Below are positions 49,517-58,902 of a DNA stretch of 64,000 nt, piece after piece. Below the pieces are notes generated by a model. The model saw only the letters and a program-made list of their open reading frames with translations, searched no databases and had not been told where the DNA came from. Position 1 is the first letter of the stretch, and each line of letters starts with the position of its first letter. The stretch comes from Verrucomicrobiia bacterium (GTDB taxonomy: Bacteria; Verrucomicrobiota; Verrucomicrobiia; Palsa-1439): the NCBI GenBank assembly GCA_022072455.1, contig JAJVHY010000013.1, forward strand, positions 186,001-250,000, in the 5' to 3' direction. Position numbers and translations under genes: made by a program.

Positions 49517-52500
49517 CAAACTTCTGGTAGAGGAACGACGCGACCAGCAACACCACCGCCACGCCCACCGCTGCGCCGATCCGGTAAAGCTGATTCAGAT
49601 TCGCCAAGTCGTGGAACAACAATTTCACAACCACCACCGACAACAACGCCAACGCCGCCACGCGCGCCGGCCGCACTTTCCGCACAATCCCGGCAATCAA
49701 CATGGTCAGCGCAAACAGCGCCCACGCGATCGAGTACGTCATGTCCCGCGCCAGATTGCCGGAGAACTGGAACGTCAGCACCGCCGTCCCAGGCTCGGCA
49801 AAGAAATCGGCGATCTCGATATTCAAGATCAAGAACGCCAACACCGTCCCGAGCGTCAAGAACAGCGCGCGCGCCCGCCGTTCGCCCACGAGCCAACCAC
49901 CGGCAAATAACGCCGCGGTGACCACGCCGTACGCGTACAAATACCAGTTCAGAATCGGCGTCTCGCCCCGCACTTGATAACCGAAAACCGCCGGGTTGAA
50001 CGCCAACCGGCAAAACGCCACGCTCAACAGCGCCCCACCCACCCAGCGCAGCCCATTATGCGGCACCCGGTGCCACAACCACAACAACGCCGCGCCTTCG
50101 AGCGCCCAGGCAATCGTCAGCCATTGCCGGTGAAATTGAATCGGGAAAATCAAGGTCACAAAATACAACGCCGCCCCACCCAACCACGCCAACTGCGACA
50201 GTCGGCACTCGTCCCGGCCGCGCGCAACGATGACCACACCGAGCAAGGCCGGCACCGCAAACGCCGCCGGCACAACTCCCAGATACGGCTGCAATTCCGG
50301 CCACCCCACTTTCACTAGCCGGTATATCGCCCCGAACAACACCGGCCCCGCCAACGCCGCCACCGCCCACGGCAGTGTCCGCTTCGTGAACTGTTGCCGG
50401 AACAGAAATGGAAACACACTGAATGCCCCATACAACGCCAAGTGCCACATCAACGGCACCGTCGCACCCAGCTCACCGTGAAAATGCTGTTGCCGCCAAA
50501 CCCCGACAAATAGAAACGAACACCCCAGCGCTACCAGCCCGGCCAAATCGTTTTCCGTCAGCCGCACCACCGCCAACAGCAACACCACCAATCCCAGTGC
50601 CACTGCGAACAACGGCGTTGCGCTGGCGCCAGTCAACCGACCCGTCGCCACCAGCAACAACAGAAACGGCAATACCGACCCCAACGCCGGCAACTGCGCC
50701 TGCCATTTCCCCAGTTCCGGCTTCGGCCACCGCCGGTTCGCAACCATGCTCATGATGAAAAAGAACACCGCGAACCCACCAATCACCCACAGCATCTCCG
50801 GCAAAACCGCGACATGCGCCGGCATCCTCACAATCCACAGCCCGGCCAACATCACTGTCAGCGCAACGGCCCCGATCATCGCGAAAACAGTTGCCGTCAG
50901 AATCGCGACCACAAAGAGCACGACATCCAACAGCAACACACACACCCAGATCGCGCCCGACAACTCCGGCATCCGCAGAATCGGCACCAGTATCAGGAGC
51001 ATGGCCGCCAACGGAAACGCCTGCCACCACCGCGTCGCCTCCGTCTCGGGCCGGAGCCGTTTCAGGACCACCGGAAAAACCGCGTGCAGTACGGCAAACA
51101 ATAAGATGACACCCAACCCCCAATACAGCAGTGCGTCATTGAAGAACCGCGTCATCCACTGCATCAACACGAAGAACACTGCCCCGCCTCCAACCACCTG
51201 CACCGGCGCGAGCGATACTTCGCGAACGACGAGCAACGCCAGAATCGCATCGGCCAGCATCAGGAAACCGAAATATAATGCCGGCTGTTCTGCCGCGACA
51301 CTTGGGAACCGTTGGAAATAGAGAGCGAAGATCAACGCCACAAACGTCACCCCCACCGTCGTCAACCGGACCCACGCATCCAACCGCTCCTGCCGTTGGG
51401 CGAACAGGAAAGCCGCCACAAACAAGGCGTCGAAGCCCAAGAAAATCGCCATCGCAGTCGGTACCTGCTCCGCTTGGAGTACCCGGCTCGCCCACGCGAA
51501 TTCCAGTACCGTCGTCCCAGCCGCGGCAATCGCGACCAGAAAATTCAATCGCGCCCGCCAGGCGATGACCAACAAACCAACCGCGCCAAGCAAGACAAAG
51601 GTGAAAAACCACCCCGTCCAATCGGTCACGTCGTACCGCGCGAGCAACCGTTGCGCGAACCATAGCGGCATCAACGCCAACCCGGCCGCGCCGGTCGCCG
51701 TCCACCGATCCACCTCCCCGCGGCGTTGCCGGAGCACCAACCCGATCAAGAACAGCGCTTCAAAACCGGCCAACACCACCAAGGCGATGTTCAACTTTTC
51801 CGGCGCGAAAAACTTCAACACCCAGCCCCGTTGCAACACCATCGTGGCAAATGCTGCGAGCGCGATGAGGTAATGCCAGCGTTTCCGCAACGCCACGAGC
51901 AGCAGCCCGATGTCGAGCAGCGCGATGTACGTGAACAACCCGACCGGGTTATCCTTGCCGGTGGAGAGCAGGATCGGCGTCAGAAATCCGCCCGCCAACC
52001 CGAGCAGCGCGACCACCTGTGCATCGAGCCGGACCGCGAGCACAAACGCCGCCGCCGTGATCAACGTCATCACCCCGAACGTCGGCCCAATCTCCACCAG
52101 CCGATAATACGCATGCGCCGCAAACGTCACCGCATACAACGCGACCACACTCGTGGCGCACAAGGTATGCGCGAGCGCCGGCACATTCTTCTTTCGCAAC
52201 CACAACCCGCCACCGAGTAACACCAACGCCAGCAAATACTCACCGACCACCTGCATGGTCGGACTGAACAGTTCGTTCTCGAACGCGTACTTGAGAAAAA
52301 AGACCAATGCGAGAAACAGCACGAAGCCGCCAATCCACGCGAACAATTTGTCGCCCATGAACTGCTCCCAATCGATCACCGGCGCACGGGGAACGACCGG
52401 TGGTGGCGGAGGCGGGAGACGTGGTGGAGCAATGACCGGCGGCAGCGGCGGCGGCACCGGCAGTGGCGCTGGCTCAACGACCGGCGGCGGTTGACTGATG

Positions 52501-52712
52501 ATCACCACAGGAGCCGGGGACGGGACGGGAGACGGCTCCGGTGGAGTCGGCGCAGGCGGTTTGACCTCCGGCTGCCGGCGGAGTTGCTGGATTTCGCGGT
52601 CGAGCCGGCCGAGTTGAATATTGAGTTCGTCAACGGTGCGTTCGGCCCGGGTCAGACGGGTGGCCAGCCAGACCGCCAACCCAATCACCAGAAACAGTAG
52701 GAAGATTTCCAT
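49476..52712 (-). CDS. very large DUF2339 multi-TM membrane protein
   Basis: A protein of 1078 aa. It has an N-terminal membrane helix (MEIFLLFLVIGLAVWLATRL), a coiled coil (ELNIQLGRLDREIQQLRRQP), a long proline-rich linker (residues ~50-120), then VIDWEQFMGDKLFAWIGGFV, the DUF2339 hallmark, and about 25-30 membrane helices. Function is not established. ATG at 52712 is used because the frame further upstream runs through the tRNA-Gly gene and reads as typical anti-tRNA sequence (RVQIPSLAPFSF). The 3' end overlaps the aas-like gene on the other strand by 41 nt. No ribosome-binding site is visible. Confidence 0.85.
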   Translation of the reverse strand: MEIFLLFLVIGLAVWLATRLTRAERTVDELNIQLGRLDREIQQLRRQPEVKPPAPTPPEPSPVPSPAPVVIISQPPPVVEPAPLPVPPPLPPVIAPPRLPPPPPPVVPRAPVIDWEQFMGDKLFAWIGGFVLFLALVFFLKYAFENELFSPTMQVVGEYLLALVLLGGGLWLRKKNVPALAHTLCATSVVALYAVTFAAHAYYRLVEIGPTFGVMTLITAAAFVLAVRLDAQVVALLGLAGGFLTPILLSTGKDNPVGLFTYIALLDIGLLLVALRKRWHYLIALAAFATMVLQRGWVLKFFAPEKLNIALVVLAGFEALFLIGLVLRQRRGEVDRWTATGAAGLALMPLWFAQRLLARYDVTDWTGWFFTFVLLGAVGLLVIAWRARLNFLVAIAAAGTTVLEFAWASRVLQAEQVPTAMAIFLGFDALFVAAFLFAQRQERLDAWVRLTTVGVTFVALIFALYFQRFPSVAAEQPALYFGFLMLADAILALLVVREVSLAPVQVVGGGAVFFVLMQWMTRFFNDALLYWGLGVILLFAVLHAVFPVVLKRLRPETEATRWWQAFPLAAMLLILVPILRMPELSGAIWVCVLLLDVVLFVVAILTATVFAMIGAVALTVMLAGLWIVRMPAHVAVLPEMLWVIGGFAVFFFIMSMVANRRWPKPELGKWQAQLPALGSVLPFLLLLVATGRLTGASATPLFAVALGLVVLLLAVVRLTENDLAGLVALGCSFLFVGVWRQQHFHGELGATVPLMWHLALYGAFSVFPFLFRQQFTKRTLPWAVAALAGPVLFGAIYRLVKVGWPELQPYLGVVPAAFAVPALLGVVIVARGRDECRLSQLAWLGGAALYFVTLIFPIQFHRQWLTIAWALEGAALLWLWHRVPHNGLRWVGGALLSVAFCRLAFNPAVFGYQVRGETPILNWYLYAYGVVTAALFAGGWLVGERRARALFLTLGTVLAFLILNIEIADFFAEPGTAVLTFQFSGNLARDMTYSIAWALFALTMLIAGIVRKVRPARVAALALLSVVVVKLLFHDLANLNQLYRIGAAVGVAVVLLVASFLYQKFVTAGKPPTPPPIP

Positions 52713-52733
52713 TGGCTTGACCGGAAAAGAAAA

Positions 52734-52810
52734 TGGAGCGAGCGAAGGGATTTGAACCCTCGACATTCACGTTGGCAACGTGACGCTCTACCAGACTGAG
52801 CTACGCTCGC
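52734..52810 (-). tRNA. tRNA-Gly (GCC)
   Basis: The minus strand gives acceptor GCGAGCG/CGCTCGC, D-arm GCTC...GAGC, anticodon stem TCACG/CGTGA with loop TTGCCAA (anticodon GCC), and T-arm GAGGG-TTCAAAT-CCCTT with a closing G-T pair. The discriminator base is T, and CCA is encoded at the 3' end (52734-52736 on the complement). All canonical arms are present. Confidence 0.97.
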
Positions 52811-52829
52811 TTCCGTTGACGACAGGCAG

Positions 52830-52857
52830 AGCATAACAAATCGTTCCCGCTTCGCAA
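52830..52857 (-). promoter_or_regulatory. promoter of tRNA-Gly
   Basis: On the minus strand TTGCGA and TATGCT are separated by 16 nt, 19 nt before the mature tRNA 5' end. Confidence 0.55.
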
Positions 52858-52886
52858 GCGTCAAAAATATCTGGTATGTTGCCCGC

Positions 52887-54248
52887 ATGAAAACCTTGGT
52901 TCTCGCAGCTTTCACCACCGCAATCACGGTGATGGCACAGTCGCCCGCTCCGCCCGCCCCACCCGCGCCGCTGGCGAACCTTCTCGATGCCCAAGGCACG
53001 GTCTGGCAGCAGACGCCCGACGCCTTTATGACGGCCAACCATTCGCTTGGATTTCAGTGGTCATCCGCCAATCACGAATCCGCCCGCGCGGCACGCCCCG
53101 GCCTGACCTTTCACGAATTACCGGTTTACGAAGCCATTGTCCGCTTCACGAAAAACTCGCCCCACGAACTCATCCTCTCGCTCTACAATCGCGGTGATGC
53201 CGGCGAGTTGGATGAGACGAGTTTCCAAAAACTGATCCAGTTCGCCGACGCAAAGTTGGCTGCGTGGACCGGGGCCAGTGGCGTGCTGCTCCGCACCCAG
53301 GAACGCACCGCCACCGCCACCATTCGCCGGAAAGCCTGGGTCAAAGAACCGTACCGGGTGGATTTGGTCTGGAGTTACTCCGAAAAAAGCCGGCAACAAG
53401 GCGTCACCGCCCCCCTGCCGGAATACGCCCGCCTCCAAATCACCCGTTTCGATCCGACCCAGGACCCGCGCAAATCCATTCTGGCGACCGGCACCCCAAG
53501 CCAACCCAAACCGCTCTCGGCGATGGAACTGAAAAACCGCATCCAACGCACCCCGACCGGCGACGTATTCATCCCCTCCGTTCCGATGGTGGATCAGGGA
53601 GTCAAAGGCTACTGCGCCGCCGCCGTTGCGGAACGCGTCCTCCGCTACTATGGCCGCAACCTCGACCAACACGAAATCGCCCAACTCGCCCGCACCAGCG
53701 CCGACAGCGGCACCAATCCCGACCAGATGCTCGCCGCTCTCCGCCGTATCGCCGACGAAACCAAAATGGAAGTCGGCACCCTCCAAGATTTCGACCTCCG
53801 CGATTTTGAAAAAACCGTCACCGATTACAACCGCGCCGCCAAACGTACCAAAAAACCCGAAGTCAACTTCGCCCGCCGCTCCGGCAACACACTGTTCATC
53901 GAAAGCCCGGTCACGGTCTATCAGGCGATGGACGCCGATCTCCTCCGCGAAGCGCGCCTGAAACGCGATGGCGGACTGCAACAATTCAAACAGACCCTCA
54001 TCAAATACGTCAACAACGGCGCGCCCCTCGCCTGGGCCTGCATCGTCGGCAAAGTTCCGGAGAAGCCGGAACTCAAAGGCATCGGCGCCCACATGCGCCT
54101 GCTCATCGGCTACAATGATCGCAACCAGGAAATTCTCTACACCGACACCTGGGGAGCCGGCCACGAATTGAAACGGTTGTCGTTAACCGACGCGTGGACG
54201 ATTACATTGGGCGTCTATTCGTTCCAACCCCGCGACATCCGCTTCTAA
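52887..54248 (+). CDS. secreted C39-like cysteine peptidase
   Basis: A 453-aa protein with a signal peptide (LVLAAFTTAITVMA, cleavage near AQS). Residues ~225-440 resemble a peptidase C39/papain-like domain. VPMVDQGVKGYCAAAVAERV supplies the oxyanion Gln and nucleophile Cys (~242), GIGAHMRLLIGYND (~400) supplies the His, and the Asp in TDTWGAGHE (~420) is a plausible third residue. The N-terminal ~200 residues (HELPVYEAIVRFTKN) are unique. A -10-like TATGTT ends 6 nt before the ATG, suggesting a leaderless transcript. The last 4 nt overlap the convergent lyase-like gene. The substrate is unknown. Confidence 0.72.
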   Translation: MKTLVLAAFTTAITVMAQSPAPPAPPAPLANLLDAQGTVWQQTPDAFMTANHSLGFQWSSANHESARAARPGLTFHELPVYEAIVRFTKNSPHELILSLYNRGDAGELDETSFQKLIQFADAKLAAWTGASGVLLRTQERTATATIRRKAWVKEPYRVDLVWSYSEKSRQQGVTAPLPEYARLQITRFDPTQDPRKSILATGTPSQPKPLSAMELKNRIQRTPTGDVFIPSVPMVDQGVKGYCAAAVAERVLRYYGRNLDQHEIAQLARTSADSGTNPDQMLAALRRIADETKMEVGTLQDFDLRDFEKTVTDYNRAAKRTKKPEVNFARRSGNTLFIESPVTVYQAMDADLLREARLKRDGGLQQFKQTLIKYVNNGAPLAWACIVGKVPEKPELKGIGAHMRLLIGYNDRNQEILYTDTWGAGHELKRLSLTDAWTITLGVYSFQPRDIRF

Positions 54249-56344
54249 GGTTTGATCCGATAGCGGATCGTCGGCGCGCCGTCCCGCAGATCAATCATGA
54301 TGTTCCGGCATTCCGCCCGGGATTGATAACCATCCTTCCACACCTGTGGCGACAACTTCACCCGCCGTGGCCGGTCGAACTCAACCAGCACCGTCCCGGC
54401 AAACCGGTCAATCCGCACCGCGCTGACCGACTCCGCAGACTCCGCCGTCGCCTCCCGCCAATCCGCGTCCACTCGAAATCGAATCACTACCGGCACCTCC
54501 TTTTGCCGGAGGCTGGGCCGCACAATATCCGCGAACTCATCCAACTTGCCGGGATTCGCGTTGACCACCTTCACCTGCTTCTGCAACGCCCCATCGCGAA
54601 GAAACACCGGGATCATCTCATACAACTCCGCCACCGCATCCGCTCCGTCCATCACGACGGTTGACTCCACCTCGACGCCGGCCGCGCTGACCACGAACCG
54701 CCGCCGGTACGTCATTTCCCCGACCAACGCCTCGCCCTGCCACGAATTCCGTTTGGGCATCCGCCCCGTCACCCGCACCTCCGCGCGCTCCGCCTGCACG
54801 TCATACTCGACCATTGGATTCGGCTCGCGCCCCGACGTAAAAACCTTCCCGTTTGTCGTCAACCCGCTGATTGCGTGCACCGGCCACAACCGCCACTCCG
54901 GCCAACGATCAAACGTATTCCCCTGAAAACTCCCCCGCCGCCCCAAAATCACCGAGCCACTTGCCGGTGTCCAAAACGCCGCCACTCCGCCGCCGCTGTA
55001 ACCATACGTCCGCTCCGCCGTCGCGCGCTCCTTCGGCACCACGCCCGTGTGCAGGATCACGCCATACTTCTCAAACTTTGCCGCCAAGAACGTCGTCGCG
55101 AATTGCCGGATAAAATTCCCCGGTTGAGCAAACGGCGGCAGCTCCGGTTGCAGCCCCGCAAAAAACCCCGGCGGCGCCAACTCACAACCCAACATCCCCC
55201 GCGTCCAATGCTGTTCCTTCCACGGCTGCGGCGCCTTCACCGCCGCGCTCAACGCCTTGTTCCACTGCGCCACAAACCGCGCCCCCGCCCGTTCCAACAC
55301 ATTCGTCGTCGGCACCGTCACCGCCGTCCGCGCTGCCGGCGTCAACACGGCCGCGCCCGCGTGCCGGTGCGGCCACGACCATTGATCGTGCGCGACGTCC
55401 GCCGACGTGCGGGAACTGAAATGACTCGGCCCAAACCAATTCCCATCTGGTTCCGGCAACATCAGATACCCGCGCAGCCGGTAAGCCGCCGTCACTGCCG
55501 TCCGCACGAACGGCCAATCACTGATCAACCCCGCCCACGTCGCAAAATACAAACTGATCCCGTTGTAGGTCGCGTCGAACCCACCCATGTCCACGAAATA
55601 CCCGGCCGGATGGTAAAATCGCGGTTCCGTAAACAACCGCCGGGAATACTCCGTCGCAAACTCTTTCGTCGCAGCGTCACCGAGTAATTCGCCTGCATAC
55701 CAGAGCGACACCGGCGCGAACAAATCCATATCCGTCATCATCCCGGTCGGCCCCCATTTCCGCAGCCGCTCCACAAACTTCCGCAATCCCACCTCGTACG
55801 CCGAGCCCACTTCCGCCGGCACGACATCGCGCGCCGCCGCGTACGCCTGCGTCAACCAAATCAACGTCCCACCGAGATAATCCGACCGGTTCGCCTCCCC
55901 GCCGCGCTCGTGCAATTCATCGAGCATCACCAAGTCAATCACCGCCAACACAAACGCGCGTTGTTTGACCGCCGCATCGCCAAAGTACGGGTTGACCGGA
56001 TTTTTCCACTGCGCCAGCCACGCCAATGACTCCGCGGTTGCCGCCGGCCGGAGCACCGCATTCGTTCCCTCGATCACGGCCAAAGTGAACTCCCGCGCCG
56101 GCAGCACCACCCCCACCGGCGATGGATTCTGATCACCTAACAGCCAAAACCGGTACTGCTCATCAAGGTCAAGTTTCTCGGCCGGCATGGTCATCGGCCG
56201 GACCGCCACCGACAAATTACTCTCCGTCAACGTCGCCAGATACCCGCGCAACGTCCGCTGATATTCCTCCCGCTCCGGTAGCTGCGCCCCCTGCACCGCC
56301 GTCACCAGCCAACACAACCCAACAAATCGCGCCGCATTTCGCAT
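54245..56344 (-). CDS. exported lyase-like protein (toroid plus beta-sandwich), 699 aa
   Basis: A signal peptide (FVGLCWLVTAVQGA) precedes a mainly helical half of about 400 residues (LVMLDELHERGG, DYLGGTLIWLTQAYAAARDV). A beta-rich half follows (VIRQ-type strands, EVESTVVMDGADAVAELYEM). This is the fold plan of heparinase/alginate lyase-like enzymes, though catalytic residues could not be assigned. It shares a YEMIP segment with the upstream 817-aa protein, so the two are probably distant paralogues. The ATG at 56344 overlaps the upstream gene's stop region. A periplasmic polysaccharide-acting enzyme is the best inference. Confidence 0.55.
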   Translation of the reverse strand: MRNAARFVGLCWLVTAVQGAQLPEREEYQRTLRGYLATLTESNLSVAVRPMTMPAEKLDLDEQYRFWLLGDQNPSPVGVVLPAREFTLAVIEGTNAVLRPAATAESLAWLAQWKNPVNPYFGDAAVKQRAFVLAVIDLVMLDELHERGGEANRSDYLGGTLIWLTQAYAAARDVVPAEVGSAYEVGLRKFVERLRKWGPTGMMTDMDLFAPVSLWYAGELLGDAATKEFATEYSRRLFTEPRFYHPAGYFVDMGGFDATYNGISLYFATWAGLISDWPFVRTAVTAAYRLRGYLMLPEPDGNWFGPSHFSSRTSADVAHDQWSWPHRHAGAAVLTPAARTAVTVPTTNVLERAGARFVAQWNKALSAAVKAPQPWKEQHWTRGMLGCELAPPGFFAGLQPELPPFAQPGNFIRQFATTFLAAKFEKYGVILHTGVVPKERATAERTYGYSGGGVAAFWTPASGSVILGRRGSFQGNTFDRWPEWRLWPVHAISGLTTNGKVFTSGREPNPMVEYDVQAERAEVRVTGRMPKRNSWQGEALVGEMTYRRRFVVSAAGVEVESTVVMDGADAVAELYEMIPVFLRDGALQKQVKVVNANPGKLDEFADIVRPSLRQKEVPVVIRFRVDADWREATAESAESVSAVRIDRFAGTVLVEFDRPRRVKLSPQVWKDGYQSRAECRNIMIDLRDGAPTIRYRIKP

Positions 56345-56346
56345 GA

Positions 56347-58800
56347 TCAATCGTTCCCGAACGGCACGAGCCGGTATTTCAATCGCACGTCCCCGGCCGC
56401 CGTCAGATTCGTCCCGCTGCCGGTCACCTGAATCAACACCGTATCCTTCGCCCCCAACTGCACCGGCAATGGATTCTCCAATTGCACCTCAACCCCAAAC
56501 CCGCCCCGGTCAATCCGGACACTTTTCGCAGCCACCGGATTCGTGCTCGCGGCCCCCAGCGCCGTCCCCGCCTCATCCTTCAAGGTGATGCTCAACGCCT
56601 TGGCCGGCACATACGGAATCATCTCGTAAGCGGTTTTGATTTCCGACCACTTCCGTCCGTAGCTCCAGATCGAAAGCACCCGGCCATAATCCGATTCTGC
56701 GAGCGCGACTTCGCAATCAATGCTTTCAGGATTGTACGTGTACCGGCGCGAAACTTTGACGTGTCCATCCCGAACCTCGCCGGTACTGCTCACCGTGTTG
56801 CCGACGAGTTGGGCCTCTTTCGGCTCGCTGATGCCGGTGATCACAGGCACGTTATCCCAGCGTTCCGCAATCAAGGTATGAATGTGAAAATTCGGCCACA
56901 TCGCCGGGTGCATCCCCTCGCCATACGATTCGTGCAACGTCCCCGCGAGCACCGGCCCCTTGCCGGGCACGGTCAATTGACAAATCCCACCACCGCCGAA
57001 TCCGAGTTGACCTTTGAAACATTCGGTCATCCACTGCGGCGCGAGCCGGCCGTGGAACGTCAGCAAATAGTAGTTCTTCCGCCGCGCCGCGAACCACTCC
57101 CCGCCATCGTTCACATTGACGGTGAAATCCGCCCCCGGCAACCCCTTCCACGAATGCGCGCCAAATTCCCAGTTATTCGTCCCGGCATGTGCGCTTGCAT
57201 GCGTTCGTGCCGACCACGGATTCGCCGGCACGACCCGGCCACCGTTTTCCCGGCAATACAAGTAGCTATATAATTCCCGGCAACGCTCGACGATTTTCAG
57301 AAACCGTGGATCATCTTTGGCGTCTTCGAGAAAACTTTCCTTGATCCACTGCCCGCCCCGCCAATTGTCCAAAAGGTACGACCCATAATGCATGTCGTGC
57401 GCAAAATGTTCCTGTGAATCACCCGACCGGCTCAACCCGACGCCCGGCCCCCAGCCGCCGTTGGCCCAGCGGTCGAAGAACGTCTCGAAGCGCTCCTTCA
57501 GCAACGCGTCGCCGGTCGCCGCCTGCGCGTACCACAACGCGCAGTTGATCTGGGCAAACGCATTTCCATTCACTCGTTCCATCCCAACCGCAAAACTCAG
57601 CCGGTCGCCGGCCATGATCAATCCTTCCCGGAGAATGTCCTTCACCTCAGCCGGCACATCCGCGCGCTGCAGCAAAACCCAACTCGGTCGGAACACCTTG
57701 AACCCGTAGTACCCCATCGCGTACGCCCAATTCGCCCAGACCTCATTGCCGCGCCCATCGCTGGTTTCAAGGAGCCGAAAACCCTTCTCAAGAGTCTCCA
57801 GTTCCGCCGCCAACGGGTTCGCGGAATTCGCCTTGCGCCACTCGTGCAACCGGACCTGAAACGGATGCCAGAACACCGTCTCATCCACCACCGCCGTCCC
57901 GCCTTGAATCGCGGTGGCCGTCTCCGCATCCGGCGCAAATACCGCCGCACTCCCCATCCCGGTGTAATCCTTCGGGCCGGCTGGACGCGGCTGCTGGAAA
58001 TTCAATCGCACCAGATAATCACCAGCCCCCTCTGAAACCTCGAAGGTCAGTACCTTCGCGTCATACTCGCCGGGCGTCAGCTTGATGGCCTCATCCGCGC
58101 GATTCTTCCCGATGGTCGCCGTATAACCGCCAGTCGTCCCCTGCTCGATCAACACTTTGCCATCCGGTGCCGTCAACTTGAACTGCCGGCTCCGCGGCAA
58201 ATCCGGCTCCGTCGCCGCGAAGAAAATTCCACTCGTCCCTTTCGGCAAGTACACATACGCCCGCTTCAACCGGCTACCCGAAGCCTGCAAAAAGTTTGGA
58301 TGACCGGAATAACCAAACTTCAATTCCGGCGTCAGTGTCAACGTCACATAATGATCCGGCACACCCGCCAACACGATGCGAGACACGCCCTTCTTGCCGG
58401 CCGGAATCTCCGCCGTGAACGTCCGCTTCACCAACGTCTGCAACCGCGCCGGCTCCGACCACGCGCTCCACCGAAATGCCGGTGCCGTTCCCGCCGCGTA
58501 CAAACTCGCGTAATACTGCAACTCATGATCCCACCCACCAATCCGCTCCGGGAAATTCGCCGACGTCACGCCATCATCGGGAATAAACTGCCGCACCACC
58601 ACTCGCCCGTCAGGATCGTAGATCTTGAACAACACCTCGCGCGCTCCCCCGGCAAACAGATTCAAATCCCGCACATCCAGCGTGACGGCAAACTTCTCCC
58701 CCGTCGGATTATTCACATACACCGTCACCCCATCGCAGAGTCGGAATGTCTCCGCCTGAACCGCAACCGTAAGCAGACTGAATAGTAAAATTCGTTTCAT
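56347..58800 (-). CDS. exported lyase-like protein (toroid plus beta-sandwich), 817 aa
   Basis: A short signal peptide (MKRILLFSLLTVAVQA) is preceded by GAGG 5 nt upstream of the ATG at 58800. The N-terminal ~280 residues are beta-rich carbohydrate-binding-like modules (VTLDVRDLNLFAGGAREVLF). Residues ~380-600 are helical (GDRLSFAVGMERVNGNAFAQ, INCALWYAQAATGDALLKER, HFAHDMHYGSYLLDNWRGGQ). The C-terminal part is a beta-sandwich ending in YEMIPYVPAK. The order suggests a large uronan-lyase-like enzyme acting in the periplasm or outside the cell. No exact family is recognised. It lies in a coupled run with a heparinase II/III protein. Confidence 0.58.
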   Translation of the reverse strand: MKRILLFSLLTVAVQAETFRLCDGVTVYVNNPTGEKFAVTLDVRDLNLFAGGAREVLFKIYDPDGRVVVRQFIPDDGVTSANFPERIGGWDHELQYYASLYAAGTAPAFRWSAWSEPARLQTLVKRTFTAEIPAGKKGVSRIVLAGVPDHYVTLTLTPELKFGYSGHPNFLQASGSRLKRAYVYLPKGTSGIFFAATEPDLPRSRQFKLTAPDGKVLIEQGTTGGYTATIGKNRADEAIKLTPGEYDAKVLTFEVSEGAGDYLVRLNFQQPRPAGPKDYTGMGSAAVFAPDAETATAIQGGTAVVDETVFWHPFQVRLHEWRKANSANPLAAELETLEKGFRLLETSDGRGNEVWANWAYAMGYYGFKVFRPSWVLLQRADVPAEVKDILREGLIMAGDRLSFAVGMERVNGNAFAQINCALWYAQAATGDALLKERFETFFDRWANGGWGPGVGLSRSGDSQEHFAHDMHYGSYLLDNWRGGQWIKESFLEDAKDDPRFLKIVERCRELYSYLYCRENGGRVVPANPWSARTHASAHAGTNNWEFGAHSWKGLPGADFTVNVNDGGEWFAARRKNYYLLTFHGRLAPQWMTECFKGQLGFGGGGICQLTVPGKGPVLAGTLHESYGEGMHPAMWPNFHIHTLIAERWDNVPVITGISEPKEAQLVGNTVSSTGEVRDGHVKVSRRYTYNPESIDCEVALAESDYGRVLSIWSYGRKWSEIKTAYEMIPYVPAKALSITLKDEAGTALGAASTNPVAAKSVRIDRGGFGVEVQLENPLPVQLGAKDTVLIQVTGSGTNLTAAGDVRLKYRLVPFGND

Positions 58801-58902
58801 AAATACCTCAACTATCCCGACACAACGTCCACCGCCCCCCGAGCCCAATGCCCGCGTTGGTCTGGCCAAAACTCGCGGGCCGGCTGGCATCCCTTACCCA
58901 GT

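Noticed and set aside
52713-52766. N-terminal extension of the DUF2339 protein (MSRVQIPSLAPFSF)
   Set aside because: This stretch is encoded by the 3' part of the tRNA-Gly gene and adjacent bases; it is a common false N-terminus next to tRNA genes.
53118-54164. 348-aa open frame on the minus strand
   Set aside because: It lies opposite the C39-like gene and reads as Gly/Ala/Asp-rich shadow sequence.
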